Origin: Prevotella sp. UBA7764
Lineage (GTDB): Bacteria; Bacteroidota; Bacteroidia; Bacteroidales; Bacteroidaceae
Direction of reading: 5' to 3'
NCBI GenBank assembly: GCA_002481295.1
Contig: DLDU01000031.1
Coordinates: 1 to 46,623 of the forward strand
Length of the DNA: 46,623 nt
Part shown: positions 24,290 through 33,614 of the stretch, piece after piece
How the letters are laid out: the number at the start of each line of letters is the position of its first letter
How positions within the stretch are numbered: the first letter of the stretch is position 1
Notes under the pieces: generated by a model
Told to the model about the DNA's origin: nothing
The model's input: the letters and a program-made list of their open reading frames with translations, nothing else
Database searches by the model: none
Position numbers and translations under genes: made by a program

Positions 24290-27049
24290 ATGCGCACTTC
24301 TGCTCTTCTGACACTTCTGTTTCTCTGTCTCCCCGCCGGTACGTTGCTCGCACAGAGCCGACACCACGGCAAGCGACCGAGCAAACTGCAAATACCCATA
24401 GACAGCCTTACCGTCAACGGCACGTCACTGGGATCTGTCGACGTGGTGACCGAAAGCCACATGAACAAAGGTCTGGTCATCAACCCACTCAACGCCCTCA
24501 CGGGTCAGGCTGCCGGCGTGAACATCACGCCGGGCGAGAACCGCATGGCGCAACTCAGCTCTGTGCGTGTGCGCGGCACCACGTCCATCACCGGCGGCAA
24601 CGACCCGTTGGTGATCATCGACGGCGTCTATTCCGACCTCAGTGCCCTGTCGTCGGTCTATCCCTCCGACATCGAGAGCTTCATCATTCTCAAAAACGCA
24701 GCCGAAACCGCACAGTACGGTTCGCGAGGTGCCTCCGGTGTCATCGAGGTGAAGACCAAGCGTGGCAGCGGCACTCAGTTCCATATCTCCTACGACGGAA
24801 ACCTCGGCTTTGAGTCAAAATACAAGACTCTCGACATGCTCGACGCCCCAGGCTATATCGCCACGGCGCAGGCGCTCGGCCTCTATTATAAAGATGAGGG
24901 CAGTAACACCAACTTCCAAGACGTCATCACGCGCACCGGCTATATCGCCAACCACCATGTGGCCTTCAGCGGCGGATCCAAGGAGTCGAGCTACCGTGCC
25001 TCGCTGAGCGCCATGGACCACAACACCATCATCCGCACCAACTCCTATCGCAACTATGCCGCCAAGGCCGACCTCACGCAGTGGGCCTTCGACGACCTGC
25101 TGAAGATCGACTTCGGTGTCTTCGGCTCGTCACAGAAAAGCCACGACCTCTTCAACCCCTGGGAGGTCTTCTACAGTGCGGCAGCACAAAACCCGACCAT
25201 CCCGGCTGCCACCAATGCAGACGGTTCCGGAGACAAGAACAACACCGCTGAGCAGATCAACCACCCGATGGTATTGCTGAAAAAGAAAAACGACACCAAG
25301 AGCCTCAACTTCGACACACACATCGACATGGACTTCAACCTCCTGGGGATGATCAGCGGTAAGAACGACGACAACGAGCCCGCGCTCCACCTGCTTCTAC
25401 TCGGTGCCTACAGCTATAACTCTTTGGAGAATGCCACCTTCTGCCCTACTTGGATATGGGCACAGGGACAGGCCACCCGCGGCGAGCGCAAGACCGAGTC
25501 ATGGTTGGGCAATGCACAGCTGAAGTTCGCCGACACATGGGGCGCGCACCATCTCTCCGCCACGCTGCTGACCGAATATCAGAAGAGCAACGCCAGTGGA
25601 TTCTGGACGCTCGTCAAAGGCTTCACCACCAATGAACTTGGCTACGACAACCTCGGCGCTGCCTCCACCGTCCCCTACGGTGGCACGGGATCTGACGCCG
25701 ACAGCCCTTCGCTGCTCTCGTTCATGGGTAGTCTGAGCTATACCCTTCTCGACCGCTACACCCTCGGCGCAAGCCTGCGTGCCGACGGCAGCTCGATGTT
25801 TGCCAGCGGACACAAATGGGGCACGTTTCCCTCTGTCTCCTTCTCCTGGGACCTGACCAAGGAACCCTTCTTCCGTCCTCTCAGCCATCTCTTCGGCATC
25901 ATGCGGCTGCGCACCAGCTACGGACAATCAGGAAACCTCGGTGGCATCTCGTCGTACTACTCGCAAAACCTCGTCAGACCCATTGGCACCGTGTCGGTCG
26001 ACAACACGCCCACCACGACCATGGGACTCTTCCGCAACAGCAATCCCAACCTGAGATGGGAGACACGATCGACCTTCAACGTCGGCACCGACATCAGCCT
26101 GTGGCACAACCGTGTCGTGCTCACCGCCGAATACTACTATTCGCGCACCACCGACATGCTCTATCAGTACGATGTGCCCGTGCCGCCCTTCACCTTTGAC
26201 AAGCTGCTCGCCAACCTCGGCAAGATGAGCAACCAAGGTGTGGAGTTCGGACTCGGTGTCACCGCCATCAGCCATAAGGACATGGAGCTGAATGTCAACC
26301 TCAACCTCTCGTTCCAAAAGAACAAGCTCATCTCGCTCTCAGGCAACTACAACGGCTACCATCTCACGGCACCGGACATCACGGCCTTCGGCTCTCTCAG
26401 CGGTGCCGGATTCCATGGCGGCGAAAACAACATTGTCTATCAGATAGTAGGCCAACCCGTCGGCGTGTTCTACCTGCCTCACTGCAAAGGACTGGTAAAG
26501 AACGAGAACGGTTCTTATATGTACGACATCGAAGACCTCGACCACAACGGACGCGTCAACATCGAGGACGGCGGTGACCGATACGTCGCCGGACAGGCCA
26601 CACCAAAATGGACACTCGGCTCGAACATCAGTTTCCGCTACAAGGACTTCGACATCTCGTTGCAGATGAACGGTGCCTTCGGTCACAAGATCTACAACGG
26701 CACGGCGCTGACCTATATGAACATGTCGAGCTTCCCCGACTACAACGTCATGAAGAAGGCGCCCGGCATGAACATCAAAGACCAGCGCGCTACCGACTAC
26801 TGGCTTGAGCGGGGCGACTATCTCAACTTCGACTATCTCACCGTCGGCTGGAACGTACCCCTGCACTCACGCTATATCAGCCGTCTGCGCCTGTCGGCCT
26901 CGGTCAACAACCTTGCTACGATTACGGCCTACAGCGGACTGACGCCGATGATCAACAGCTATGTCGTCGATTCCACGCTGGGCATCGACGACAAGCGGTC
27001 CTATCCCGTCTACCGTACCTTCAGCTTCGGGGTGAGCATTCAATTCTAA
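24290..27049 (+). CDS. SusC/RagA family TonB-dependent outer-membrane receptor
   Basis: 919 residues. Signal peptide about 1-21 (LLTLLFLCLPAGTLLAQ). A short linker leads directly to a TonB-box-like segment (SLGSVDVVTES) and plug domain: NPLNALTGQAAGVNI, SVRVRGTTSITGGNDPLVIIDGVY and AQYGSRGASGVIEVKTKRG (about 65-165). The rest is a 22-strand barrel ending in aromatic Phe (FSFGVSIQF). The usual N-terminal carboxypeptidase-regulatory-like domain of SusC proteins (about 80-90 residues) is missing, which explains the shorter length. It imports glycans or other large nutrients together with the SusD lipoprotein encoded 39 nt downstream. Substrate cannot be told, since no glycoside hydrolase is nearby. 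Confidence 0.93.
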   Translation: MRTSALLTLLFLCLPAGTLLAQSRHHGKRPSKLQIPIDSLTVNGTSLGSVDVVTESHMNKGLVINPLNALTGQAAGVNITPGENRMAQLSSVRVRGTTSITGGNDPLVIIDGVYSDLSALSSVYPSDIESFIILKNAAETAQYGSRGASGVIEVKTKRGSGTQFHISYDGNLGFESKYKTLDMLDAPGYIATAQALGLYYKDEGSNTNFQDVITRTGYIANHHVAFSGGSKESSYRASLSAMDHNTIIRTNSYRNYAAKADLTQWAFDDLLKIDFGVFGSSQKSHDLFNPWEVFYSAAAQNPTIPAATNADGSGDKNNTAEQINHPMVLLKKKNDTKSLNFDTHIDMDFNLLGMISGKNDDNEPALHLLLLGAYSYNSLENATFCPTWIWAQGQATRGERKTESWLGNAQLKFADTWGAHHLSATLLTEYQKSNASGFWTLVKGFTTNELGYDNLGAASTVPYGGTGSDADSPSLLSFMGSLSYTLLDRYTLGASLRADGSSMFASGHKWGTFPSVSFSWDLTKEPFFRPLSHLFGIMRLRTSYGQSGNLGGISSYYSQNLVRPIGTVSVDNTPTTTMGLFRNSNPNLRWETRSTFNVGTDISLWHNRVVLTAEYYYSRTTDMLYQYDVPVPPFTFDKLLANLGKMSNQGVEFGLGVTAISHKDMELNVNLNLSFQKNKLISLSGNYNGYHLTAPDITAFGSLSGAGFHGGENNIVYQIVGQPVGVFYLPHCKGLVKNENGSYMYDIEDLDHNGRVNIEDGGDRYVAGQATPKWTLGSNISFRYKDFDISLQMNGAFGHKIYNGTALTYMNMSSFPDYNVMKKAPGMNIKDQRATDYWLERGDYLNFDYLTVGWNVPLHSRYISRLRLSASVNNLATITAYSGLTPMINSYVVDSTLGIDDKRSYPVYRTFSFGVSIQF

Positions 27050-27088
27050 GTTTCAGCGTTTCTGCCAACAAGTAAACCGTCATTCATC

Positions 27089-28726
27089 ATGATGTCCATT
27101 CAACGTCTTCTATACTGCTTCGTCCTTGCGGCTTCCCTCTTCTCCCTGTCATCCTGTGTTGACGAGGACACCAAAGGACTGCTCCCGGAGGAGGAAGCCT
27201 ACAACAGCAGCACAAATCTGTATATCAACACCGTCGCCACCTTATATAATTATATCGGCGGCAACAGCGACTCGCAAGGTCTTGAGGGCACCGTGCGCGG
27301 ACTCTACGACTACAACACCTTCTCTACCGACGAAGCCATCATCCCCATCCGTGGCGGCGACTGGTACGACGGAGGCTTCTGGCAAAACCTCTACGAGCAC
27401 CGCTGGACAGCCTCCGACGAGTCGCTCTACAACACATGGCTCTATCTCTACAAGGTGGCTATGCTCTGCAACCACAGCCTCGCCGTCATCGACGCCAACC
27501 GCAGCCTGCTCACCGACGGCGAGTATCTGTCCTATACCTCCGAGGTGAAAGCCGTGCGCTGCCTCTTCTACTACGAGCTCATGGATATGTTTGGCCGCAT
27601 CCCTTACGTCACGAAAGATCAGGAGTCGTATGCCGATGTCAAGCAGCAGGAGCGCAGCACCGTGTTTCACAACATCATCGACGAGCTGCAGTCATGTCTG
27701 CTCTATCTTGCCAACGAGCACAGCAACCTTGAGGGTAACTACTACGGACGCATGACGCGCCCCGTAGCGCAGTTTCTGCTGGCCCGACTCTTCCTCAATG
27801 CCGAAGTCTACGCCGACGATGACTGGACCGACAACCAGCGGCCCGACGGCAAGACGATGACCTTCAGCGTCGACGGACAGACGATGAACGCTTGGCAAGC
27901 CTGCATCCACTACTGCAATGAAATAGAGAAAGAGGGCTATCAGCTACAGCCCGACTACGCCTTCAACTTCAGCGTACACAACGAGACTTCCGTGGAAAAC
28001 ATCTTCACCATACCCATGGACAAGATCAAATACCAAAATCAGTTCTGGTATCTCTTCCGCTCACGACACTATGCCCACGGCGGCGCCATCGGCATGGATG
28101 CCGAGAACGGCACAGCTGCCACGATCTCTACAGTCCATGCCTACGGCTACGGCACCGACAGCCTCGACACGCGCTTTGCCATCAACTTCTATGCCGACAC
28201 GGTGAAGGTCGACGGCAAGGTGGTGAAGATGGAAAATGGTGAGCCTCTCGTCTACCAGCCCTTGGTGATGGCTGAAAACCTCACCTACTCGCCCTACGAA
28301 AAGACGGCAGGCGCGCGCATGGCCAAATACGAGATAGACCGCAAGGCATATACCGACGGAAAACTACAGGACAACGACATCGTACTCTTCCGTTTCGCCG
28401 ACGTGCTGCTCATGCGCGCCGAGGCAAAAGTGCGAAACGGAGAAAACGGACAGAGTGATTTGGATGCTGTACGCCGTCGCGTGGACATGCCCAGTCGTCC
28501 GGCAACACTCGACAACATCCTGCGTGAACGGCTGCTCGAGCTGATGTGGGAAGGCAGCCGGCGGCGAGACCTCATCCGCTATGGCCTGTTCCATAAGGCC
28601 TACGACATCAGACAGCCGATAGAGGGCGAGGACGATGCCCACACGACGGTGTTTCCTATCCCCGCAAAAGCCATTGACCTCAATAACAAGTTGACGCAGA
28701 ACAAGGGCTATAAGATGGAAAAATAG
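27089..28726 (+). CDS. SusD/RagB family nutrient-binding surface lipoprotein
   Basis: 545 residues. Signal MMSIQRLLYCFVLAASLFSLSSC with lipobox Cys, then VDEDTKG (acidic export-signal-like residues). The TPR-like SusD core shows RCLFYYELMDMFGRIPYV, then NEIEKEGYQL, LFRFADVLLMRAEAKVRNG and RERLLELMWEGSRRRDLIRYG, all standard SusD/RagB motifs, with the end VFPIPAKAIDLN. It forms the lid of the SusC barrel and binds the ligand at the cell surface. No SusE/F-like protein or enzyme follows, so this is an orphan pair. Confidence 0.94.
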   Translation: MMSIQRLLYCFVLAASLFSLSSCVDEDTKGLLPEEEAYNSSTNLYINTVATLYNYIGGNSDSQGLEGTVRGLYDYNTFSTDEAIIPIRGGDWYDGGFWQNLYEHRWTASDESLYNTWLYLYKVAMLCNHSLAVIDANRSLLTDGEYLSYTSEVKAVRCLFYYELMDMFGRIPYVTKDQESYADVKQQERSTVFHNIIDELQSCLLYLANEHSNLEGNYYGRMTRPVAQFLLARLFLNAEVYADDDWTDNQRPDGKTMTFSVDGQTMNAWQACIHYCNEIEKEGYQLQPDYAFNFSVHNETSVENIFTIPMDKIKYQNQFWYLFRSRHYAHGGAIGMDAENGTAATISTVHAYGYGTDSLDTRFAINFYADTVKVDGKVVKMENGEPLVYQPLVMAENLTYSPYEKTAGARMAKYEIDRKAYTDGKLQDNDIVLFRFADVLLMRAEAKVRNGENGQSDLDAVRRRVDMPSRPATLDNILRERLLELMWEGSRRRDLIRYGLFHKAYDIRQPIEGEDDAHTTVFPIPAKAIDLNNKLTQNKGYKMEK

Positions 28727-28930
28727 AATCAAACAACGGCTTATTCGTATCGCTGCAGCACCTGCGTCATGCAGCGCACGGCAGCATAGCCATATAGGAT
28801 TCATACCTTATTATTTATAGCTCCAGAGAAATTTATTCCCCACAAATGGCAAGAAATTGAAGAAAATTGTGTAAGTTTGCAATTGGAATACAATCACCCA
28901 CTGCAAATTGTCAAACAGAAAACAATCATT

Positions 28931-30301
28931 ATGAAGAGAAAGAAATTCCTTTTGGACGAGAAGGATGTCCCCCGTCAGTGGTACAACATCCAAGCCGAGA
29001 TGCCCAACAAACCTATGCCGCCCCTGAATCCAGCGACCCACAAGCCGCTTCATGCCGACGACCTGGCACATATCTTCAACCAAGAATGCTCACGACAGGA
29101 ACTCGACCAGGAACACGCTTGGATCAACATCCCCGATGAGGTGCGCGACAAATACTGCTACTATCGTGCCACGCCGCTGGTGCGTGCCTATGCGCTGGAA
29201 AAGGCGCTCGACACCAAGGCACATATCTATTTCAAGAATGAGTCGACCAATCCCTTAGGTTCCCATAAGATCAACTCCGCCCTGCCCCAGTGCTACTATT
29301 GCAAACAGGAAGGCGACACCAACGTGACCACCGAGACCGGTGCCGGACAGTGGGGCGCTGCACTCAGCTATGCCGCCAAGCTCTACGGACTGGAGGCCGC
29401 CGTGTATCAGGTGAAGATCACGATGCAGCAGAAGCCTTACCGCTCGATGATCATGCGCACCTTCGGCGCTACTGTGGAAGGATCGCCCTCGATGTCGACA
29501 CGCGCCGGAAAGAACATCATCACGGCTGACCCCAACCATCCCGGCTCCCTGGGTACAGCGATCTCTGAGGCCATCGAGTTGGCCACCACCACACCGGGAT
29601 GTAAATACACGCTGGGCTCGGTGCTGAACCATGTCGCCCTCCATCAGACCATCATCGGACTGGAAGCTGAGAAGCAGATGGAGATGACCGGAGAGTATCC
29701 CGACGAGGTGATCGCCTGCTTCGGTGGCGGTTCCAACTTCGGCGGCATTGCCTTCCCTTTCATGCGCCACGTCTTCGACGGCACGCACAAAGACACAAAG
29801 TTCATCGCCGCAGAGCCGAACAGCTGTCCGAAACTCACCCGTGGCAAGTTTGAATACGACTTTGGCGACGAGGCCGGCTACACGCCTCTGCTGCCGATGT
29901 TCACCCTGGGCCATGACTTCAAACCGGCCAACATCCATGCCGGTGGCCTGCGCTACCATGGTGCCGGCGTCATTATCTCGCAACTGCTCAAGGACGGCTA
30001 TCTCGCCGGCATGGACATCCCTCAGCTGGAGAGCTTTGCCGCTGGTGTGCTCTTTGCCCAGACCGAGGGCATCATCCCGGCTCCGGAGAGCTGCCACGCC
30101 ATCGCCGCCACCATCCGCGAGGCCAAGCGCGCCAACGTGGAGGGCAAGGCTCCCGTCATTCTCTTCAACCTCTCGGGGCACGGTCTCATCGACATGCCAT
30201 CGTATATGAGCTATATCAATGGCGACCTGGCGAACTACACGGTCACCGACGACGAGATCGAGAAGAACCTCGAAAAGGTGCCGTTGACTATCGACAAGTA
30301 A
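28931..30301 (+). CDS. trpB: TrpB2-type tryptophan synthase beta chain
   Basis: 456 residues from the ATG at 28931 (MKRKKFLLDEKDVPRQWYN); an upstream in-frame ATG at 28877 overlaps the probable promoter and is unlikely. RATPLVRAYALEKAL, NESTNPLGSHKINSALPQ with the PLP-binding Lys in SHK, TETGAGQWGAALSYAAKLYG and CFGGGSNFGGIAFPF (phosphate-binding Gly loop) mark the beta chain. The N-terminal extension, extra inserts and the RPTPL variant RATPLVRA show the TrpB2 group, which condenses indole or related substrates with serine. No trpA or other trp gene is adjacent, as is usual for TrpB2, so the physiological partner is unsure. A TAAGTTTG box (28872-28879) may be its -7 element. Confidence 0.93.
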   Translation: MKRKKFLLDEKDVPRQWYNIQAEMPNKPMPPLNPATHKPLHADDLAHIFNQECSRQELDQEHAWINIPDEVRDKYCYYRATPLVRAYALEKALDTKAHIYFKNESTNPLGSHKINSALPQCYYCKQEGDTNVTTETGAGQWGAALSYAAKLYGLEAAVYQVKITMQQKPYRSMIMRTFGATVEGSPSMSTRAGKNIITADPNHPGSLGTAISEAIELATTTPGCKYTLGSVLNHVALHQTIIGLEAEKQMEMTGEYPDEVIACFGGGSNFGGIAFPFMRHVFDGTHKDTKFIAAEPNSCPKLTRGKFEYDFGDEAGYTPLLPMFTLGHDFKPANIHAGGLRYHGAGVIISQLLKDGYLAGMDIPQLESFAAGVLFAQTEGIIPAPESCHAIAATIREAKRANVEGKAPVILFNLSGHGLIDMPSYMSYINGDLANYTVTDDEIEKNLEKVPLTIDK

Positions 30302-30556
30302 ATCTCTGCACTACATCTCCTTGGACAGTGTTCCGGCAGTCGCTGAGCAAGGGACAAGCCGGTGCTGCCCAGAAGGAGAGAGGACCGCATCGTTGCAAAG
30401 GAAAAATTGTTGGATAAACTGATAATTTTGTGGCTGTGTGACAGCGATTTTTTCGACCAAGTCCTATACTTGGCCCAACTTCTCGAATTTTGAGACAGTT
30501 TTTATAAGCATCTATCACACAGACAGTTAAAGTCGTCTATCTCTTACAAATACAAA

Positions 30557-30613
30557 AAAACGGTATTTTGGCCCTGCGCTGCTTTCTAAAAACGCATGTC
30601 AAAATACCGTTTT
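30557..30613 (-). terminator. Bidirectional terminator-like hairpin between trpB and the oxidoreductase operon
   Basis: AAAACGGTATTTTG (30557-30570) pairs perfectly with CAAAATACCGTTTT (30600-30613), loop 29 nt. On the minus strand the stem continues into seven T; on the plus strand it ends in four T. It is thus best suited to stop the minus-strand operon ending at 30846. The long loop lowers certainty. Confidence 0.6.
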
Positions 30614-30616
30614 CTT

Positions 30617-30675
30617 CCTGTCATCTCGGTTGAATGACCCTGTCATCTCAGTTGTTTGACCTGATCAAACAACTG
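30617..30675 (+). repeat. Two 22-nt tandem units running into a hairpin
   Basis: CCTGTCATCTCGGTTGAATG (30617-30636) and CCTGTCATCTCAGTTGTTTG (30639-30658) begin two units that agree at 18 of 22 positions. The end of the second forms a perfect 11-bp stem with the next bases (CAGTTGTTTGA, 5-nt loop, TCAAACAACTG), followed by TTTTCTC. Possible plus-strand terminator or a piece of a dispersed intergenic repeat. Confidence 0.5.
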
Positions 30676-30845
30676 TTTTCTCAGACACAACTCACTTGTT
30701 TCTTCGTCTCCAATCACCTTTTTGACCGTAACAAGCCTATTTCCCGTAAGACTGATGTCTGTTTCCTCTCTAGAAGACAAGTCCGCCAAGACCATGTTTT
30801 GTCAAAAGCTTTGACTACACAAAAGTATGTCTTCAGAATCTAAAC

Positions 30846-31394
30846 TTATTTGCTTATCTTCGTGATGATACCTTGTCCCTCTTCCACCGCCTTCATGTTC
30901 AACGGTATCAGGTCGTGATGGCGCTCAGGTAGCGTCTTGTAGAGTGCTTTCTGCAAGCCGTCGGTGCTGACGATCGGACAGACTTTGAGCAGTCCGCCGA
31001 GCACGATCATGTTGAAGACCTTGGAGTTTTTCATTTCCGCAGCCTTGTCCATGGCATCGATGCGATAGATGGTGATGTCGTCGCGATGCGGTGTCTCGGC
31101 GATGCCATAACCGTCGTAGATGAGGATGCCGCCCGGTTTCACCTTAGGCATAAACTTTTCGAGTGAGGGCTGGTTGAGCACGATAGCCACGTCGTAGTGG
31201 CTGAGAATCGGTGACGAGATGCGGTCGTCGCTGACGATAACCGTCACGTTGGCCGTGCCGCCACGCTGCTCCGGTCCGTAGGCTGGCATCCATGTCACTT
31301 CCTTTCCCTCCATCAGTCCGGAGTAAGCAAGGATTTTTCCCATGGAGAGCACGCCCTGTCCTCCGAAGCCTGATATGATAATTTCCTTTTTCAT
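30846..31394 (-). CDS. 2-oxoacid:ferredoxin oxidoreductase, gamma subunit
   Basis: 182 residues. ISGFGGQGVLSMGKILAYSG is the gamma-subunit nucleotide-like motif; MPAYGPEQRGGTANVTVIVSDDRISSP is conserved in KorC/VorC/PorC. The subunit is part of the thiamine-pyrophosphate enzyme that converts 2-oxoacids and CoA to acyl-CoA and CO2 with reduction of ferredoxin, in the cytosol. Last gene of the operon, 25 nt after beta, before the hairpin at 30557-30613. Confidence 0.93.
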   Translation of the reverse strand: MKKEIIISGFGGQGVLSMGKILAYSGLMEGKEVTWMPAYGPEQRGGTANVTVIVSDDRISSPILSHYDVAIVLNQPSLEKFMPKVKPGGILIYDGYGIAETPHRDDITIYRIDAMDKAAEMKNSKVFNMIVLGGLLKVCPIVSTDGLQKALYKTLPERHHDLIPLNMKAVEEGQGIITKISK

Positions 31395-31419
31395 TGTCTT
31401 GCGTTATAATCGTGAAAGA

Positions 31420-32208
31420 CTATTTCAAGCCTGTGGTATCCTTGAAATCGCCTTTATGATATTCCTCAAACATATATTTGCGCATCCACTCGTTGGCCTT
31501 CACCGGACTGAGATGCCAGCCACTGCTACAGGTCGAGACAATCTCAACGAGTGAAGATCCCATGCCCTTCATCGAGGCTTCGAAGGCCTTGCGGATGGCT
31601 TTCTTGGCCTGAAGCACAGAGGCCACGGTGTCCACGCTCTGGCGGGTGACGTAGCAGGTGCCACGCAGCTTGGCGGCCAGCTCGGTGATGTTGAGCGGAT
31701 AGCCGTGCAACTCCGGATCGCGGCCGTAGGGACATGTCGTGGTCTTCTGCCCGATGAGCGTCGTCGGAGCCATCTGTCCTCCCGTCATGCCATAGATGGC
31801 ATTGTTGATGAAGATGATGACAATATTCTCACCACGATTGAGCGCATGGATGGTCTCTGCCGTACCGATACAGGCCAGGTCGCCGTCGCCCTGATAGGTA
31901 AACACGAGACGGTCGGGCCACAGACGCTTAATAGCTGTAGCCAAAGCTGGTGCACGACCGTGGGCAGCCTCCTGCCAGTCGATGTCGATATAGCGATAGG
32001 CAAAGACTGCGCAGCCCACCGGTGAGACACCGACGGCTTTCTCTTCCATGCCCATGTCGGCAATTACCTCAGCCACGAGCTTATGCACGACGCCATGGCT
32101 ACAGCCCGGACAGTAGTGCATCGGCACGTCGTTGAGCAATTCCGGCTTCTGATAGACAACGTTCTCCGGCTGAATGATTTCCTCCCTATTGATTTTTTCA
32201 CTTGCCAT
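31420..32208 (-). CDS. 2-oxoacid:ferredoxin oxidoreductase, beta subunit (thiamine pyrophosphate binding)
   Basis: 262 residues. HYCPGCSHGVVHKLVAEV is the beta-subunit opening with the CPGC motif; GRAPALATAIKRLWPDRLVFTYQGDGDLACIGTAETIHALNRGENIVIIFINNAIYGMTGGQ contains the GDG...NN motif that binds thiamine pyrophosphate and Mg. It overlaps alpha by 11 nt, so translation is coupled. Substrate class (2-oxoglutarate or branched-chain) cannot be fixed from this subunit alone. Confidence 0.94.
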   Translation of the reverse strand: MASEKINREEIIQPENVVYQKPELLNDVPMHYCPGCSHGVVHKLVAEVIADMGMEEKAVGVSPVGCAVFAYRYIDIDWQEAAHGRAPALATAIKRLWPDRLVFTYQGDGDLACIGTAETIHALNRGENIVIIFINNAIYGMTGGQMAPTTLIGQKTTTCPYGRDPELHGYPLNITELAAKLRGTCYVTRQSVDTVASVLQAKKAIRKAFEASMKGMGSSLVEIVSTCSSGWHLSPVKANEWMRKYMFEEYHKGDFKDTTGLK

Positions 32209-33289
32209 TTTCTTCCAATTTTGCTTTAAGTTCTTCTACGATCTCTGTCGGATCAGGCACGATGCCACCCAAACGACCGAAATGGCTCACGGGCACCTCA
32301 TTGCCCACAGCGAGCCGCACGTCCTGGATCATCTGTCCGGCATTGATCTCGGCCACAAGGATGTGACGCTTTCCTTTCGCCATCTCTGCCAAGGCTTTGC
32401 TCGGGAACGGCCAAAGGGTGATGGGACGGAACAGTCCTGCCTTGATGCCCTCCTCACGGGCGAGCTCCACGCTCTTCTCCGCGATACGGGCCGCACTGCC
32501 GAAAGCGACGATCAGACAGTCAGCGTCTTCGCAGTGTTCGGTCTCAAATCTTACCTCCTTCTCCTCGATCTCACGGTATTTGGCTTGCAGGTGCAGATTG
32601 CGTTGCTCCATGACTTCCGGCTTCAACTCCAGTGAGGTGATGATGTTGGGCATGCGGTTTTTCGTGCGTCCGGTAGTAGCCCAAGGACATTCCTTGATGA
32701 CTTCCTCGTCGGTGCGACGGGGCTTGAAAGGCGACAGCACCACCTTTTCCATCATCTGTCCGATGACACCGTCACTGAGAATCATGGCCGGATTGCGATA
32801 GCGGAAAGCCAGCGTGAAAGCCAGATCCACAAAGTCGGCCATCTCCTGCACGGACGCCGGCGCGAGCACGATCACATTGTAGTCACCATTGCCACCGCCA
32901 CGCGTAGCCTGGAAATAGTCGCTCTGGCTCGGCTGTATCGTGCCCAGTCCGGGACCGCCACGCTGCACGTTGACGATGACACCGGGCACCTCGGCACCAG
33001 CCATATAGGCGATGCCCTCTTGCATCAGGGCCACGCCGGGGCTCGACGAGGTGGTCATCACGCGTTTGCCGGCACCGCCGCCGCCATAAAGCATGTTGAT
33101 CGACGCCACCTCGCTCTCAGCCTGCACGACCACCATGCCGGTGGTCTCCCAAGGCTTCAAAGCCGACAGCGTCTCGATGATTTCTGTTTGGGGAGTGATG
33201 GGATAACCGAAGAAGCCGTCCACACCACAGCGTATGGCAGCGCGGGCGAGTGCCTCGTTGCCTTTCATCAGTGTTACTTCCTGTTCCAT
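32198..33289 (-). CDS. vorB: 2-oxoacid:ferredoxin oxidoreductase, alpha subunit (VorB-like)
   Basis: 363 residues. LMKGNEALARAAIRCGVDGFFGYPITPQTEIIETL is the alpha-subunit start; AESEVASINMLYGGGGAGKRVMTTSSSPGVALMQEGIAY is the central domain, and the C-terminal part includes LVAEINAGQMIQDVRLAV. Bacteroidota orthologues in this exact gene order are usually named VorB (3-methyl-2-oxobutanoate, that is branched-chain 2-oxoacid, oxidoreductase), but KorA enzymes are close in sequence, so 2-oxoglutarate is possible too. It forms the complex with beta, gamma and the ferredoxin-like subunit encoded on both sides, for amino-acid fermentation or reductive carboxylation. Confidence 0.9.
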   Translation of the reverse strand: MEQEVTLMKGNEALARAAIRCGVDGFFGYPITPQTEIIETLSALKPWETTGMVVVQAESEVASINMLYGGGGAGKRVMTTSSSPGVALMQEGIAYMAGAEVPGVIVNVQRGGPGLGTIQPSQSDYFQATRGGGNGDYNVIVLAPASVQEMADFVDLAFTLAFRYRNPAMILSDGVIGQMMEKVVLSPFKPRRTDEEVIKECPWATTGRTKNRMPNIITSLELKPEVMEQRNLHLQAKYREIEEKEVRFETEHCEDADCLIVAFGSAARIAEKSVELAREEGIKAGLFRPITLWPFPSKALAEMAKGKRHILVAEINAGQMIQDVRLAVGNEVPVSHFGRLGGIVPDPTEIVEELKAKLEENGK

Positions 33290-33295
33290 GATTCC

Positions 33296-33556
33296 TTATT
33301 TCTGGGTAGAAGCCACAGGCTCCTCCACTTCGATTCGTTTACGATAGACAGTGATGCATCCGTCGGGACAGACAATGCCACACGAGGCACAGCCGATGCA
33401 ATCGTCCGGTCGGGCCGCCACGACGTAAGGATAGCCGTGAGCGTTGACCTTTCTCTCCGCCAAGGCGATGACGTTCTTCGGACAAGCCACCATGCAAAGC
33501 GTACAGCCCTTGCAACGGTCCACGTCAACGACAATGGCTCCAATGTTTTTCTTCAT
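33296..33556 (-). CDS. 2-oxoacid:ferredoxin oxidoreductase, ferredoxin-like delta subunit (2x[4Fe-4S])
   Basis: 86 residues from the ATG at 33556 (MKKNIGAIVVDVDRCKGC); an upstream in-frame ATG at 33601 is weaker. Two cluster motifs, CKGCTLCMVACP (about 15-26) and CIGCASCGIVCP (about 53-64), each CxxCxxCxxxCP, bind two [4Fe-4S] clusters and pass electrons from the thiamine site to free ferredoxin. The gene is 6 nt before alpha. Confidence 0.94.
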   Translation of the reverse strand: MKKNIGAIVVDVDRCKGCTLCMVACPKNVIALAERKVNAHGYPYVVAARPDDCIGCASCGIVCPDGCITVYRKRIEVEEPVASTQK

Positions 33557-33614
33557 AACTGAAATGGGTATTATATAGGTTAAGGACGATGTTCTTAGCA
33601 CGCACGGAGCACTG

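Larger units (their letters stand above)
30302..30845. other. Intergenic region with two hairpins and a tandem repeat
   Basis: No gene is supported in these 544 nt between convergent genes. It holds a 14-bp perfect stem (30557-30570 with 30600-30613), a pair of 22-nt tandem units (30617-30638 and 30639-30660) and an 11-bp stem hairpin (30649-30675); see separate entries. The first 240 nt show only weak pairing around CCGGC/GCCGG near 30332-30363. Confidence 0.5.

Noticed and set aside
28877..28930. Upstream ATG of the trpB frame
   Set aside because: It lies next to a probable -7 box (28872-28879) and adds residues not expected in TrpB2; the ATG at 28931 gives the family-typical start.
29255..30181. 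308-codon minus-strand open frame opposite trpB
   Set aside because: Antisense to a well-supported enzyme gene; composition is typical of a mirror frame and no domain is recognisable.
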